From Byssothecium circinans (Eukaryota > Ascomycota > Dothideomycetes > Pleosporales > Massarinaceae): a stretch of 64,000 nucleotides of DNA. Position numbers and translations under genes: made by a program. This document shows positions 32,622 through 43,387 of the stretch, piece by piece. The stretch is from NCBI GenBank assembly GCA_010015675.1, contig ML977001.1, positions 122,263 to 186,262 on the forward strand. Reading direction: 5' to 3'. Within the stretch, counting starts at the first letter, position 1. Each line of letters begins with the position of its first letter. The notes under the pieces were generated by a model. It was not told the DNA's origin and made no database searches. It saw only the letters and a list, made by a program, of their open reading frames with translations.

Positions 32622-35600
32622 TCACATATTCGCCACCTTACACGCCTCCATCGACTCCTCCAACTCCCTACTCTTCCCCTCCGCAACCCCGATAACCTTC
32701 TCCGGCACCCTTGCCAACCGCGCCACATTCAACCCATAGCTCCTATGACTCATACCCTCAGCAACTTCATACAGGAAAACGACCTCCTTCCCGCCATCTC
32801 TCTCTTCGAACCGCATATGCACGTTCTTCAGCTCGCCGTTGAAGCGACCCTGCAGTTTGGCCATGTGCTGGTAATGTGTGATAAAGAGGGTGAGAGACTT
32901 CAGGTCGCGGATAACGTAGTCGAGAACTGCTTCGGCGATGGCGACGCCGTCGAAGGTAGACGTTCCCCGACCCAGTTCGTCGAGGATGATGAGGGAGCGC
33001 GGTGTAGCGGATTTCAGGATATCGGAGGTTTCGTTTAGTTCGACCATGAAGGTCGATTCGCCCTTGAGCATGTTATCGAAGGCACCCATGCGGGTGAACA
33101 CGGCATCGAGCATGCCGAGACGGGCTTCTGTAGCGGGGACATAGGAGCCGATTTGGCCCATGATGGCGATGAGGGCTACGGAGCGCACATAGGATGATTT
33201 ACCGCCCATGTTGGGGCCTGTTACGAGGAGAGCCCGGGTTTTGTCATGGGATAGCTCGATGTCGTTTGGGACGTAGGTGTCGAGGAGGAGCTGCTCGACC
33301 ATGGGATGACGACCGCCTTTTATGCTTAGGGAAACGTCGGCGGAGTCGTCAAAGGTTGGTTTGACGTAGCCTGGCTGCGTCGCCACCTTTGCTAGTGACA
33401 TTAGAGCGTCGAGCGTAGCAAGTGCCTGGATGCAATCTCGCAGATCTTGATACTTGGCTGATATCTCTTCTAGAAACTGGGCGAAGGCCTTGTCACAGGC
33501 GGCTGCCAGCGACTCCTTGTACTGGTCACGTAGCTGCAGCATGCGCTTGACCTCAGGTGTGTGAAAGCGTGCAATTGTCTTTGTCGCTGAGACCTTCTGC
33601 CAGGACGCTGGGACTGTCTTCTCTTGAGGCGAACCTGTCTTGACTTCAATGAGGTATTCTATACCTGCCACAGTGGAATAAGTGACCTTGCTTGTGCCAA
33701 TCTTTGCTGCCGCCTCTTTCCTATATGTGTTAAGGTCGTCTTCCACGGATGCAATGTTGAGCTTGTTATCATTGATGTCATCTGCTTCGTGCTCCTCTCG
33801 AAAGAAGGAGTATTTGTCGTCCTCCAATGCAGCCTTGGCGTTGATCTTCTCCAGGAAGCCGTTGACGTCTTCGTAAATCTTCGGTACATTGGCAACGGCC
33901 TCCCGGAGTAACGTGGAGGTGAAGCCGCCATCATCGCGGTCGTCAATGTATTCGCTAGAGATGCCCTGCAACGTCTGAAGAGCTGAAAGAAGCTCTTTGC
34001 GCGAACACTTTTTGTAGTAGATACGAAGCAATACCTTCTCAAGGTCAGTCCGTATCTTGCCCAATACCACCTTTAACTTGTCGACAGGTCGGGTGGCTTG
34101 CTGCGTGAGCTCTTCGACCGCCGCGATACGCTCTTCTAGAGCAGCTTTATCGATCAATGGCCGACCAACCCATTTTCGTAGAAGTCGCTGTCCGAAGCGG
34201 GTCTGGGTTCTATCCATGGTCCAGAAGAGACTGCCTTTGAAGGTTCCAATCGAGGTCTGGTAGATCTCCAAGCTCGAGAGCGTATTGCCGTTCAAGAGCA
34301 TGTATGAGCGAGCACTGAAAGGATGGAAGTACTTGGTGAGGTCGAAAACATGCTCCAGACCGTACTCAGTGAGGTGTGTGATCATTGCGGAGAGACAGAT
34401 GGTGACATGTTCGGATAATTGATGGACCTTGTCCAGAATAGCACTCTGCGATCCGCCTTCTTGGCTCGATTTCATCTTATCGGCGTAGAAATTCGAAATA
34501 TGGCTGTATGCTTGGGCAGCCATTGTCTTCGGTTTCTCAGCTCGCTCTACTCGAGATTTGTCTCCGAAGACGTTGGTCTTGCTGGCTGAAAGATGTTGGA
34601 TGAGCTTTTCCGTCGCCTTTGATAGATCACCGACGATCAGGAATTCTGTCGGGGCGATGTGGAGCAGCCGCGTTTCAATCTCGTTCCGCATGAAGCTGTC
34701 TTCGAAATCGTCATAAATGATATCTCCAGTCGCCGGTTGGACTGCGACGAAGCCGACCTGTACTTTCTCGTCTGTGCCCCAACCTTTGGCATTTGTTTCC
34801 GTGATGCACAGCAAATACCCTGTTGACTGCGGTCCAGAACCACTAGGATCACCAAGGCCGTCTACGTCATCCACGTATGTTCCCTTGGTATAAAGGTTGG
34901 TCAGCTCGCGCACAAAAGGCGTGTTTCTGTTCGAGCCAACAGCTTTTAAAGCCGCTGTTTCGCGCTGTCTGACCACTCCAACCTTGTGATTCGCTTGTAC
35001 AAGTCTTTTGACATGAACCTGCAACCGACCAACGGGAAAGCTCATGGACGCGAAACGGGTCAGATGTGCTTCGGACGGATGCTCGTCGTATCGGTATTTG
35101 CCGGGAATGCAAAAGAATCCCAGCTCCTTTGAGGCAATTCTGGCGTCCTCTCCGTATACGTAGAATTTATAGCCAACTTCAACAACCAGTATGGTGTCCA
35201 GGTGCTTTCTCTTGATGTCAAGGTATTGCTTCTCCCCGGGCGTGAGCTTTCCTGTCTTTGCACCCTTCTTGCCCTTTGCCGGCTTTGGTGGCTCGTCTTC
35301 CTCCTCTTCGTTATCACCCTCGCCGGTCTCTGTTTCGTCCGGCTTCTTTCGTTGTCTTAGCTCGGCTAAGCTCTCCGGGCGACCTAGTTTCTTGACAAAC
35401 TTCCTGTGCAAGTCATCTTTGACTTTTTGTGGCACAGCATCCTCCTCCTCCCCATTTTCGTCTCTAACTGAAGGAGAAGACGAGAATATGAACTTGGATG
35501 TGCGGTCGCCTCTTCGTTGTTGCTTTGTGGTGTTGAGATCGGCCTCGTTCAGGTCGTTTCCGAACCGCACCCGTTTCGGTGAAGAGCATACATCGTCCTC

Positions 35601-35840
35601 CTCTTCGTCTATGACGCGCTTCTTCGGGCGATTATTGGCCGATCTTGATACAGGTAGCTCTTCTTCTCCATCAGAAACTGCATTTGGTGCATTGGCAGCC
35701 GGTGTGGGTAATGTGGGTGGCGTTGGTTTGGCTGCGGCGGGTTTCACGGCGGGTGACGGTTTCGGTGCGAAGAAGCTCGAGATGGTCTGCTGCTTCTTTT
35801 GAGACGAGCTCGAGGAGAAAGGACTGCTTTTTGGCGCCAT
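32622..35840 (-). CDS. MSH3: DNA mismatch repair protein Msh3
   Basis: Intronless, 1072 residues from Met 35840. I chose this start because it places the PCNA-interaction motif QQTISSFF near residue 18, as in other Msh3/Msh6 proteins; the frame extends 37 codons further up to 35951. In order: a disordered acidic region with nuclear-type basic clusters ([13 protein letters not shown]), the MutS mismatch-binding domain ([20 protein letters not shown]), connector, lever and clamp, then the ATPase with Walker [18 protein letters not shown] (about 873-890), Walker [13 protein letters not shown] (about 957) and the conserved FITHY. Msh3 pairs with Msh2 as MutS-beta and recognises larger insertion-deletion loops in the nucleus. 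The nearest relative, Msh6, usually lacks this N-terminal spacing; I am confident of Msh3. Confidence 0.93.
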   Translation of the reverse strand: MAPKSSPFSSSSSQKKQQTISSFFAPKPSPAVKPAAAKPTPPTLPTPAANAPNAVSDGEEELPVSRSANNRPKKRVIDEEEDDVCSSPKRVRFGNDLNEADLNTTKQQRRGDRTSKFIFSSSPSVRDENGEEEDAVPQKVKDDLHRKFVKKLGRPESLAELRQRKKPDETETGEGDNEEEEDEPPKPAKGKKGAKTGKLTPGEKQYLDIKRKHLDTILVVEVGYKFYVYGEDARIASKELGFFCIPGKYRYDEHPSEAHLTRFASMSFPVGRLQVHVKRLVQANHKVGVVRQRETAALKAVGSNRNTPFVRELTNLYTKGTYVDDVDGLGDPSGSGPQSTGYLLCITETNAKGWGTDEKVQVGFVAVQPATGDIIYDDFEDSFMRNEIETRLLHIAPTEFLIVGDLSKATEKLIQHLSASKTNVFGDKSRVERAEKPKTMAAQAYSHISNFYADKMKSSQEGGSQSAILDKVHQLSEHVTICLSAMITHLTEYGLEHVFDLTKYFHPFSARSYMLLNGNTLSSLEIYQTSIGTFKGSLFWTMDRTQTRFGQRLLRKWVGRPLIDKAALEERIAAVEELTQQATRPVDKLKVVLGKIRTDLEKVLLRIYYKKCSRKELLSALQTLQGISSEYIDDRDDGGFTSTLLREAVANVPKIYEDVNGFLEKINAKAALEDDKYSFFREEHEADDINDNKLNIASVEDDLNTYRKEAAAKIGTSKVTYSTVAGIEYLIEVKTGSPQEKTVPASWQKVSATKTIARFHTPEVKRMLQLRDQYKESLAAACDKAFAQFLEEISAKYQDLRDCIQALATLDALMSLAKVATQPGYVKPTFDDSADVSLSIKGGRHPMVEQLLLDTYVPNDIELSHDKTRALLVTGPNMGGKSSYVRSVALIAIMGQIGSYVPATEARLGMLDAVFTRMGAFDNMLKGESTFMVELNETSDILKSATPRSLIILDELGRGTSTFDGVAIAEAVLDYVIRDLKSLTLFITHYQHMAKLQGRFNGELKNVHMRFEERDGGKEVVFLYEVAEGMSHRSYGLNVARLARVPEKVIGVAEGKSRELEESMEACKVANM

Positions 35841-36155
35841 CGAGGATCGCAAAGGCGGTGCTGTCGTGATTGGGATGATGTGAATGAGAGAGACAGACAG
35901 GGACGCGTGTGGGGAAGCGAGACGCGAGCTTTGACGCCATCGCGTAGTCACGCTTCACTCCTATCTAATCAACATTTGAAGGCAGTGACTGCTCACATAT
36001 ACATCACTCATTGTGGGAAGCTTGATAGAAGCTTTAATATATGCATCAACAATAAGACGTCTTTTTGCGAAGTTGAATTCTTAAATGTGCTGTGCCCTCC
36101 AACGAGTCGTCCCCATCAACAAGCATCGTTTTTCTATGCCAACTCCCGTCGAGCT
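35841..36155. other. Short intergenic, MSH3 promoter
   Basis: Contains the MSH3 5' leader and the 3' flank of the gene ending at 36156. Nothing distinctive. Confidence 0.5.
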
Positions 36156-36693
36156 CTAATAACCTGGGAAGTTTATCTTGGGCATTGTGTGATACAGTTC
36201 TCGCGGTGGTCCGATCTGTAATTCAACTGCCATATCTCGAAGCTGTTCGGACAGCTGCGGAAATTCCCAGTAGCTAGGGTCGAACTGCCAATACTGCCAT
36301 AACATTTGTGACAGACGCTCGATATCGCACGAAACGAGGTAGTTTGTTGGATCTCCGACTCGCTCGTTCTTGAAGTAATCGTGGATTATTTGATATTCGT
36401 TCCCGATCGGCCAGAGGACGAATGGTAAGCCGCCGGTTTCGATTTCGTAATGCTCAACCAAGATGAGTACACCGACAATCGGTCATCGAAGTATGTGACA
36501 AACTTACCAGCTGAGGTGCGTGCTCTATAAAGGCATCGCACCATTCGCAGCATGATCCAGAGTTATGCCTCCACCGCGCTGTTTCCTCGGGAAAGAATTT
36601 TGCAAACTTGTCGAGGTTTATCAACTGCGACCAGACAGGATCCACAACATGCTTCCGACAGTGATAATAGCCACAGACGGGAAGGACGTTCAT
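36156..36693 (-). CDS. Small hypothetical protein, two exons
   Basis: Exons 36693-36508 and 36452-36156 join in phase across a 55-bp intron (GTAAGT donor, TTGAG acceptor), giving 160 residues. The first exon has cysteine/histidine pairs (CGYYHCRKH, SGSCCEWCDAF) that might bind a metal; the second is Trp/Tyr-rich (LSQMLWQYWQFDPSYWEFPQ). I know no named family. It is divergent from CDC6, with 466 bp between the start codons. Confidence 0.6.
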
Positions 36694-37159
36694 GGTGGAG
36701 AATGAAGGTTGAGGGAGTCATGTAAGCCATCAGTTCAAGGCGTCTCAGCATCTTAAGAGGCCTATGAGGCGGCACGACCCGATGTCGGTGGCACGCAAAC
36801 ATTGAACTTTCAGGCGAGATGATTAGTTAGACATGGCCTGGGTTTGCTTTATGTTGGCAAATAACGCTTAGAGTTGCACAAAAGACAATCGAGGCGCTGT
36901 ATAAGGAAACGACGCGAACATGATCGGTATTGGTCATGGGTGAGATCAGGGCTTGAGATGGAAGAGTTGCGAACGCGGTTGTGGTGTTGAGGCGCGTGCG
37001 ACGGTGGCTGGGCTGGGCGCTAAGAACCACTTAACGCGTGCGTCGCGCCTGCACGTAAAAGTCGTGTACGCGACCTGCTCCTTCCACATCACTCCGTCCC
37101 ATCGAGCGCACTTTCCACACCACCACTCCTCCTTCCCAAAGTGCTGCTCAACCTCCACG
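36694..37159. promoter_or_regulatory. Divergent promoter region, hypothetical gene / CDC6
   Basis: 466 bp separate the two start codons. ACGCGT-type words (AACGCGTG near 37033, ACGCGA near 37068) resemble MluI cell-cycle-box cores that drive G1/S genes in yeasts. That use here is inference. Confidence 0.4.
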
Positions 37160-39145
37160 ATGCCTTCCACAGTCCTCGGGAAGAGAACCCGCAGTGCCGC
37201 CGCCGCACACGCAGCTGGCAAGCGCGACGCGACTGACGCAGCGGCTTCAGATGTCAAGTCTGCCGTCGCTGCACGTGCAAAACGCCGGACGCAGTTCGTA
37301 ATTCATGACGAAGGCGAAAATGACAATCCGTTTGTCACGCCAAATAAGAAGAGGACGCACAATGGCGATGCAATGGACATTGATGGTCCGGAGGAGGAGG
37401 AAGAAGAAGACGAGAAGCAGCCGTCTGGCAAGCGCGCACGGAAAACGGGAACCACACCTGTCAAACACGGAGCCTTCGAAAGCCGCGTGCCGCTTTCTAC
37501 TACGAAAGTCAATTCACCCGTCAAAGCACCTGCCGCACCCTCACAAAAGTGTGCTGTGACTCCCTCGACTCCCCGACACAGGGACGCGCTTTCCCACAAG
37601 ATCGCAGTCACGCCAAGGCATCGCTTGATAGTCGCTGGTCGGCCATTGACCCCTCGAACACCACACACGCCCTCAACACCTCGCAACACTGTCCCCACCG
37701 TCTACAATGACGCTCGCCAGCTCTTCGTCAGGGGCTCTACGCCCGCCGCGCTCTTCGGTCGTGAGGAGGAACGCAAGGAGCTCGAGTCCTTCATCTCGAC
37801 ACGCACCAAAGCAAAGAGGTCCGGCTGCATCTACGTCTCTGGCCCGCCCGGTACCGGCAAGAGCGCTTTCGTCAGCGAAGTCTGCCGCGAGGTCGGATCT
37901 GACGCCACTGTTCGAACTGGCTACATCAACTGCATGAGCGTAAAGAATGCGGTCGACCTGTACCGGACGCTGTTAGAGGAATTTGTGGATATCACAGAGA
38001 TCGAGGAGGGCGAGGAGATGGATGTATTGAAGAAGCTCTTCATGCAGCGCAAGACAACTTATGTGGTCACGCTCGACGAGGTCGACCATCTTCTGGAACT
38101 TGACGTGGACGCACTGTACAGCATATTTGAATGGTCCCTCCAAAAGTCAGCTGGCCTTGTCCTTGTTGGTATTGCGAACGCCCTGGACTTTACAGACCGC
38201 TTCCTCCCTCGCCTGAAATCCCGCGGCCTCAAGCCGCACCTCTTGCCATTTCTCCCCTACACTGCCGCACAAATCTCATCGGTCATCATCTCCAAGCTGA
38301 AATCGCTCCTCCCGGCTGAAACGAACCATGTACCCTTCATCCATCCCACAGCCGTCATGTTTCTTTCCAAGAAGGTTGCAGCGCAGTCTGGCGATCTTCG
38401 CAAAGCCCTGGACATATGCCGCCGTGCGATCGACCTCATCGAAGCCGACACCCGCGATCAGCATGCTAAGAAGATTACCGAGATCACTCCATCTCCTACA
38501 CCGTCACCTTCAAAGACACCCTTGGTTGAAAACATGAACCTCTCTTCTCCAGCCGTTCGGTCACCCTCAAAGGGAAAAGCGCAGACTACACTCGCATCGT
38601 CTTTGGCACATTTGACTGTCGAAAATGCCCCGCGAGCCACCATCGCCCACATGGCACGCATCACCGCCGCTGTCTTCAGCAATGGGACCGTTCAGCGCCT
38701 GCGGAACCTCAACCTACAGCAGAAGGCAGTACTATGCTCACTCTCGGCCATCGAAAACAAGAAGCGCGCAGCGGCAGCGGACAACGTCTTTGTAACACCC
38801 TCCAAGAGTCGAAGTATTGCTCCGACCATCAAAGAACTCTACGAAGCATATGCAGCCTTGTGTAAGCGCGAGAACATCCTTCACCCTCTGACAAGCACCG
38901 AGTTTCGAGACATTGTAGGAAGCCTGGAGACATTATCACTTATTTCGGCTGTTGAGGGCAAGGCGGGATCGCTTGTTGTAGCTGCCGGAACTCCGAGCAG
39001 GAAGGGCCGGGGCGGCTTTGGTGGTGTTGCTGTTGACGATCGTCGTGTCGCGAGCTCAGTGGATGCAAAGGAGCTAGCAGCTGCGCTTGTTGGTCCAGGC
39101 AGTGGTATTCTTAAGGGCATCATGGAGGGTAAAGAGTTCATTTAA
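37160..39145 (+). CDS. CDC6: DNA replication licensing factor Cdc6/Cdc18
   Basis: Intronless, 661 residues from ATG 37160 (MPSTVLGKRTRS, a start typical of fungal Cdc6). The frame is open 69 codons upstream, but that part lacks family similarity. The N-terminal 200 residues are disordered and full of S/T-P sites (VTPSTPRHRD, PLTPRTPHTPSTP), as expected for cyclin-dependent-kinase control. The AAA+ domain follows with Walker A SGPPGTGKSAF (about 226-236), Walker B VVTLDEVDHLLEL (about 303) and sensor residues in GIANALDFTDRFLPRLKSRG. A winged-helix C-terminus ends the protein. Cdc6 loads MCM helicase onto ORC-bound origins in G1. Orc1 is the main alternative but would carry a BAH domain, which is absent. 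Confidence 0.92.
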   Translation: MPSTVLGKRTRSAAAAHAAGKRDATDAAASDVKSAVAARAKRRTQFVIHDEGENDNPFVTPNKKRTHNGDAMDIDGPEEEEEEDEKQPSGKRARKTGTTPVKHGAFESRVPLSTTKVNSPVKAPAAPSQKCAVTPSTPRHRDALSHKIAVTPRHRLIVAGRPLTPRTPHTPSTPRNTVPTVYNDARQLFVRGSTPAALFGREEERKELESFISTRTKAKRSGCIYVSGPPGTGKSAFVSEVCREVGSDATVRTGYINCMSVKNAVDLYRTLLEEFVDITEIEEGEEMDVLKKLFMQRKTTYVVTLDEVDHLLELDVDALYSIFEWSLQKSAGLVLVGIANALDFTDRFLPRLKSRGLKPHLLPFLPYTAAQISSVIISKLKSLLPAETNHVPFIHPTAVMFLSKKVAAQSGDLRKALDICRRAIDLIEADTRDQHAKKITEITPSPTPSPSKTPLVENMNLSSPAVRSPSKGKAQTTLASSLAHLTVENAPRATIAHMARITAAVFSNGTVQRLRNLNLQQKAVLCSLSAIENKKRAAAADNVFVTPSKSRSIAPTIKELYEAYAALCKRENILHPLTSTEFRDIVGSLETLSLISAVEGKAGSLVVAAGTPSRKGRGGFGGVAVDDRRVASSVDAKELAAALVGPGSGILKGIMEGKEFI

Positions 39146-39938
39146 AAAGAGTTGTACAATACTTGCATTTGCAGCGGTTGCTTTGGTTTAGCATGGCGTG
39201 GCGTTTTGGGACGCCTTTGTAGAGTGAACAGGAGCGCGGTCGTGAAAGGATAGCGTGCGATTAGACTCACTTCCTATTAGAACTTGTATAGTTGACGCGC
39301 CTAATAACACCTTACGTTAAGATTGCCGTGCTGTTTATTTGTATAATAATTTAGAGCAATTAAGCGCCTCTACGAACGTGGAAGTATACTAAGCCCCTTT
39401 GCAAACCTATTGTTTACCCTAATCTTCACCACTACGCGAGAGGACTTCAGCAGTAAACATATCTTCTTGCAACGTAGCAGTCTCTCTCTGAAAGTTGGTT
39501 CGCTTGGCCAGTTTACTAGTCGGGATTTCTATGTGGCATTGTACTGGTCAAGCACCATGTCGAGCCATCAACTTCGTAATCTCAAGCCATCTGCTAAAGT
39601 CGAAAGACCTATCCAGTGTTGTTAAGAAATACATCGATACTAGTAAGCGAGGCCCAAATTGTTTCGTAACCATCACACGCATTGGGATCTGCGCCCTTTT
39701 GAAGCAATAATTTGACCATTCCGACTCGCGGCTCATCAGAGCGGAGTTATAGCATTACGACCGGGTGTGAATTATAGAGGGAGGACAGCATGATATGGAA
39801 TGTATAGGCACACTAGAACTTCAAATGAGGATAATTACTGAGCAATGAATCAAGTGAACGGCGATGCCTTTTTATGAATTTATCGTGCTGAGTATCTAGT
39901 ATACTCGGGGTCCCATCTCTGGGTGCGTATTTGCAAAG
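39146..39938. other. Intergenic with one copy of a 68-bp repeat
   Basis: 3' flanks of two convergent genes. Apart from the repeat at 39381-39448 nothing is recognised. Confidence 0.5.
39381..39448 (+). repeat. 68-bp dispersed repeat, copy 1
   Basis: Runs from GAAGTATACTAAGCCCC to CTACGCGAGAGGACTTC. It aligns without gaps to 40904-40971 in the same orientation. The differences are all C/T or G/A, as RIP would leave. The element it belongs to is unknown. Confidence 0.85.
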
Positions 39939-40763
39939 CTATGGTGTGCTGTTATTTGTAATTCTACAAGACTCATTATCTCTTCCAAGAGCATCCTTCA
40001 ACTCATCTGTCCATTGCCGAACTGGCTTCTTCCCCTCCCTCAGCTCCCTGTAAAACGTTCTGAGCGGCTCCGGAAGATGGTCTCCGTCTAGCAATCCATC
40101 GTCGTCGACATACTCCTCCATGTACCCAATCATAGCCATTGCAAAGCTACCGATACGCGTCCCGACGTCACGTGCGTACAGCCGCAAAAACGCTTCTAAC
40201 AAGACATGAGCACGGGGGAGAAGCACGGGGGAGAAGCACAGGGTACTCGGTAGAGGAGAACACGCCTGATCTGCGACCTGGTCGGCGCTGTGGGAGAATG
40301 GTCTGGTCGGATGCCACCACAAGATATAAGGGAAGCTTGGCTGTCCGAGGCGATGAGAGGGATCCGTCAAGTGGTGGTAGGAACCACAGCGTCTTGGATT
40401 GGGGATACAGGTTCGCCGTGACTTCCGAGTCGTCGATGTGAATGTGGAAGGCTGGTGGCGGTGAATATCGTTGCTGTGGACTCGATGGGCAGAGTCCGCC
40501 CCGCAAACAGGGAGACAGGGTCCCGATTTTGAAAAGTGTCTCGATGCTGACGTGCAGAAGGTCGTCCGGAATGACAAAATCGATAGACTTGAACAGGTGT
40601 TAGTTACGGTCTGGAACTTCTGCGGTGAAGGGGCACTTACGCCTATGATCGATGGGACACCGTGGATATTGAGGAGATAATGGCCCCAGAGGACGCAAGG
40701 CACCTGGGTCGAATTGAGAGCCCGCGCGATAGATGCCACAAAAGATGGTGAAAGATCTGGCAT
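39939..40763 (-). pseudogene. Uncharacterised fungal gene disrupted by a 13-bp tandem duplication
   Basis: Exon 1 (40763-40641) reads MPDLSPSFVASIARALNS and VPCVLWGHYLLNIHGVPS. A 53-bp intron (40640-40588, GTAAGT donor, AACTAACAC branch) is followed by SIDFVIPDDLLHV and about 110 more plausible residues including HIHIDDSEVTANLYPQSKTL. At 40235-40210 the 13-base unit GCACGGGGGAGAA is present twice in tandem, which shifts the frame and leads to an early stop near 40168. With a single copy the frame would run on into the well-formed tail (RAHVLLEAFLRLYARDVG...) to the stop at 39939. Everything else about the gene looks intact, so the lesion is recent or is a sequencing/assembly error. The exon junction GVPSIIG/SIDFVIPDDLL weakly recalls a nucleotidyltransferase-like fold; I cannot name a function. 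Confidence 0.75.
40210..40235. repeat. Perfect 13-bp tandem duplication inside a coding exon
   Basis: GCACGGGGGAGAA occurs at 40210-40222 and again at 40223-40235, followed by GCACA. It is the single lesion in the gene at 39939-40763. Confidence 0.95.
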
Positions 40764-41983
40764 AGTATTTTCTTCTTTTCGTCAAAGGCGATTAATGAAT
40801 TGGACGACGTTTACTGAAATGTTGTGCGGATGTTGAGAGTTTGTGAAGGTAGGAAAGGAAGGTAGAGGGTGTTTGGGTCAAAAGCAGTTAGATCAAAGCA
40901 TGAGAAGTACACTAAGCCCTTTTATAAACTTATTGTTTACCCTAATCCTCACCACTACGCGAGAGGACTTCCAATGATACTCCTTCTATAAATTCTACAT
41001 CAAGATTAATGCTTTGTTTAACTAGCGAATACAATAAATAGTTACACAAGATAGAATATTATAAAAATACTAAAAGCTAACATGCGCGGCGTGGGATTCG
41101 AACCACCTCACCTCGTAGACCTACCCCCACCTCTTTAAAAGAAACCCAAAAAAAAAAAAGAAGGAAACAACCTAGACCAAGAAGTCCGCTCACCACGGCA
41201 GCCCTTTTACAAGCCCACGCAAATGCAACCCAGCTTCAGTTGTTTGGATACAGATTTTAGGTTTGAGTAATATATATACATGGGAAAAGTTTATCTTAGC
41301 TGGTAGAACAAACGGAGCATGTGTTGTGGGTCAACACTGGCTCCATGGATTGGGGAGCCAATAGGCGTCAGTGATGCCTGGAATGACTGTTTGCCTTTGA
41401 TTTTTGGGAGGTTTTGGTGGCGGTCAAGTGCGTTTGGCCTGCAATCAAGGTGAGGTCACTTTGTGCCACCTTGAGATGCAATACTATTTTAGCCGTAGTT
41501 CAGCTCTCGTTCTTGCATTTACAAGTTGCACAAGGACCTCGCTCGTTAGGTAAGCTCACTTCTACTATGGTTAAAAGACGATAGTCTGGTAAGAATTCCT
41601 GGATGCCATGTAGGTGTTGTCTCTGCTAATCCGTCACCCATCAGTTGCAGAAGGCTATCAAGGTTTGCAAGCCCTTCCATCATGTACCATGTAGCCTTCA
41701 GGTCGTTAACTGATTATGTGCAACAGCGATTCAAGACGGTGAGAGATCAGTCGGGCACAATGATAAAAGAAGTCGGTGGCTGCGAGCCAAGCACTGCCAC
41801 ATCAATTCCTGCTCTGCTCTTTCCCAGGTCATCCGAACTGCACCACAGCAACAGCCTCTGAAAAAGTTTTTCCGGTGCCGAAAATGGTGCTTTTTTCAAG
41901 ACACGATCCCCGCGCTCGCGACTCTCGCGTCGTCATCCACGTCGATAGATAGCGACAACACTTGAAGCACCGCGTGCCACAAC
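40764..41983. other. Intergenic with 68-bp repeat and tRNA-like scrap
   Basis: Contains repeat copy 2 (40904-40971), TA-rich sequence, a tRNA-like 3' fragment at about 41089-41120 on the minus strand, and a poly-A tract near 41149-41160. No gene supported. Confidence 0.5.
40904..40971 (+). repeat. 68-bp dispersed repeat, copy 2
   Basis: Same length and orientation as 39381-39448. The two copies bracket the frameshifted gene at a distance of about 1.5 kb. A shorter relative (CTACGCGAGAGG plus TCAGCA) is at about 58648-58670. Confidence 0.85.
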
Positions 41984-43080
41984 ATGGCTTCAGGTTCAAC
42001 GACATCATCGGATTCACTGTCCATTCATGAGTCTTTTGCCCGTATTTATTCTGGGGAAAGGCTGCGCAAGAATGCTCGTTGGACTAAGCCCGAGGCAATA
42101 CAAGACATGTAAGGTTCTAAGCCTGCGTTGGCATTCCCTCTAACGATGCCCAGGCAGAGAATGCAGCTCTTTAAGAACACTCATGGTCGCAATTTTGTTA
42201 TAAAGGGACCAGCCGGATTCACATGGCAGATAAGTCAGTTCATCGTGACAAGTCTTTCCACGTGGATGTACGAACAGTTCGTAAATTTGACAGGCATGCT
42301 CTTACAACAAGAACAAGATTCTAATATTCGCAGTACACATTTGAGCAATTCGACTTTGTAAAACTTGAGCTCGAGCACCCGGCGATGATAGATATCTTTG
42401 TGTACCATTCTCACTTTGGCTATTACGATTCCCCAGGACCTTTCATCTACAGGTGCGCGGATCAACTAGATGGACTCAACAATTCCGCCGAGTATAGCAT
42501 ACTCGCAAAACCAAAGCTCAGCCAACACATTGCAGTCTACGGTTTCGCCGAAAGGTTTGGCATCACGGCTCTCCAGGAATCAGCGTACACAAATATCCAA
42601 CGCTCTTTATTGGACGATATCGACCTGTCCTCATTTATTGAACTAGTCCAGCATGTTGTCGAAGGAGCTATACGGTTCCCCGACGAGGGGGGGAAGATCC
42701 GAACTCTGTTGGCAACGTATGGTGCATTTTGGGGCAAGGTGTGGGAGCTGGAAGACCAGAGTCGTTTTGATGCATTCATTGGCGGGACTGTCTACGGAAA
42801 ATATCATAAGAAAGCATCGGTGGATTTGGAGAAACTTGGTACTCATGTGCCAAAAGCCGTTCAAATACGCCTTGCAGCGTTAAGGGCACGACAAGCGGAG
42901 GGAATGCTAGAGCAAATGAGGGATCAGAAGCCACTACAGATGAGGCATCTAGAAACAACGATGAGGTTACGGAGAGCGTGTCGGAAGAGGGGCAAAGTTC
43001 ATTGTCGGAGGAGGAGAGTTCCTCAGAAGGAACAGAGGATGCATGAGAGGAGCACAAGGACTCTCAAGCAGAGGTTATGA
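41984..43080 (+). CDS. BTB/POZ-like domain protein
   Basis: Three exons: 41984-42108, 42154-42280 and 42334-43080, giving 332 residues with all phases agreeing (introns of 45 and 53 bp, the first with a CTCTAAC branch). The stretch FVKLELEHPAMIDIFVYHSH, then YGFAERFGITALQESAY and IRTLLATYGAFWGKVWEL, follows the pattern of the many fungal BTB/POZ-like proteins in which a short BTB core is followed by a helical region. The N-terminal half of the BTB core is less typical, so exon 2 could be slightly misplaced. The last 60 residues are strongly basic. Such proteins often act as adaptors in cullin-3 ubiquitin ligases or transcription complexes; which applies here is unknown. Confidence 0.65.
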
Positions 43081-43387
43081 TTGCATAGCATGGCGTAGTC
43101 GTTGGTTATCACGAGAGAATTGCATCAAAATGTTGTTTAACAATTTACTCTTTCCAACCTGTTATGGCCGTGCCTCGTGTTTTTCCACATCATTTGTAGA
43201 GTGAGAGTGTAGTTGAAGATCGGACATGGAATGTGGCGCACGCGCCACATGTCGGTCGCTCCGCTGTCCAATGTGACAGCATTTCGTCACTCAGCGATCG
43301 CAACTCCGACCTGTTGTGTATTCCTACCCACATTGCGATATCGCGCCGAGGAGACCTGCCCGCTGTCCTCTTAACTCTTCCGTAAGG

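Noticed and set aside
35191..35802. 203-codon plus-strand frame opposite MSH3
   Set aside because: Ser-rich mirror of the Glu/Lys-rich disordered part of MSH3.
41089..41120. tRNA-like 3' part on the minus strand (GGTTCGAATCC with a GCCGCGCA end)
   Set aside because: The T-stem does not pair properly, no matching 5' acceptor arm or anticodon arm can be placed in the next 100 bases, and a poly-A tract interrupts. A decayed tRNA or tRNA-derived repeat is the most I can say.
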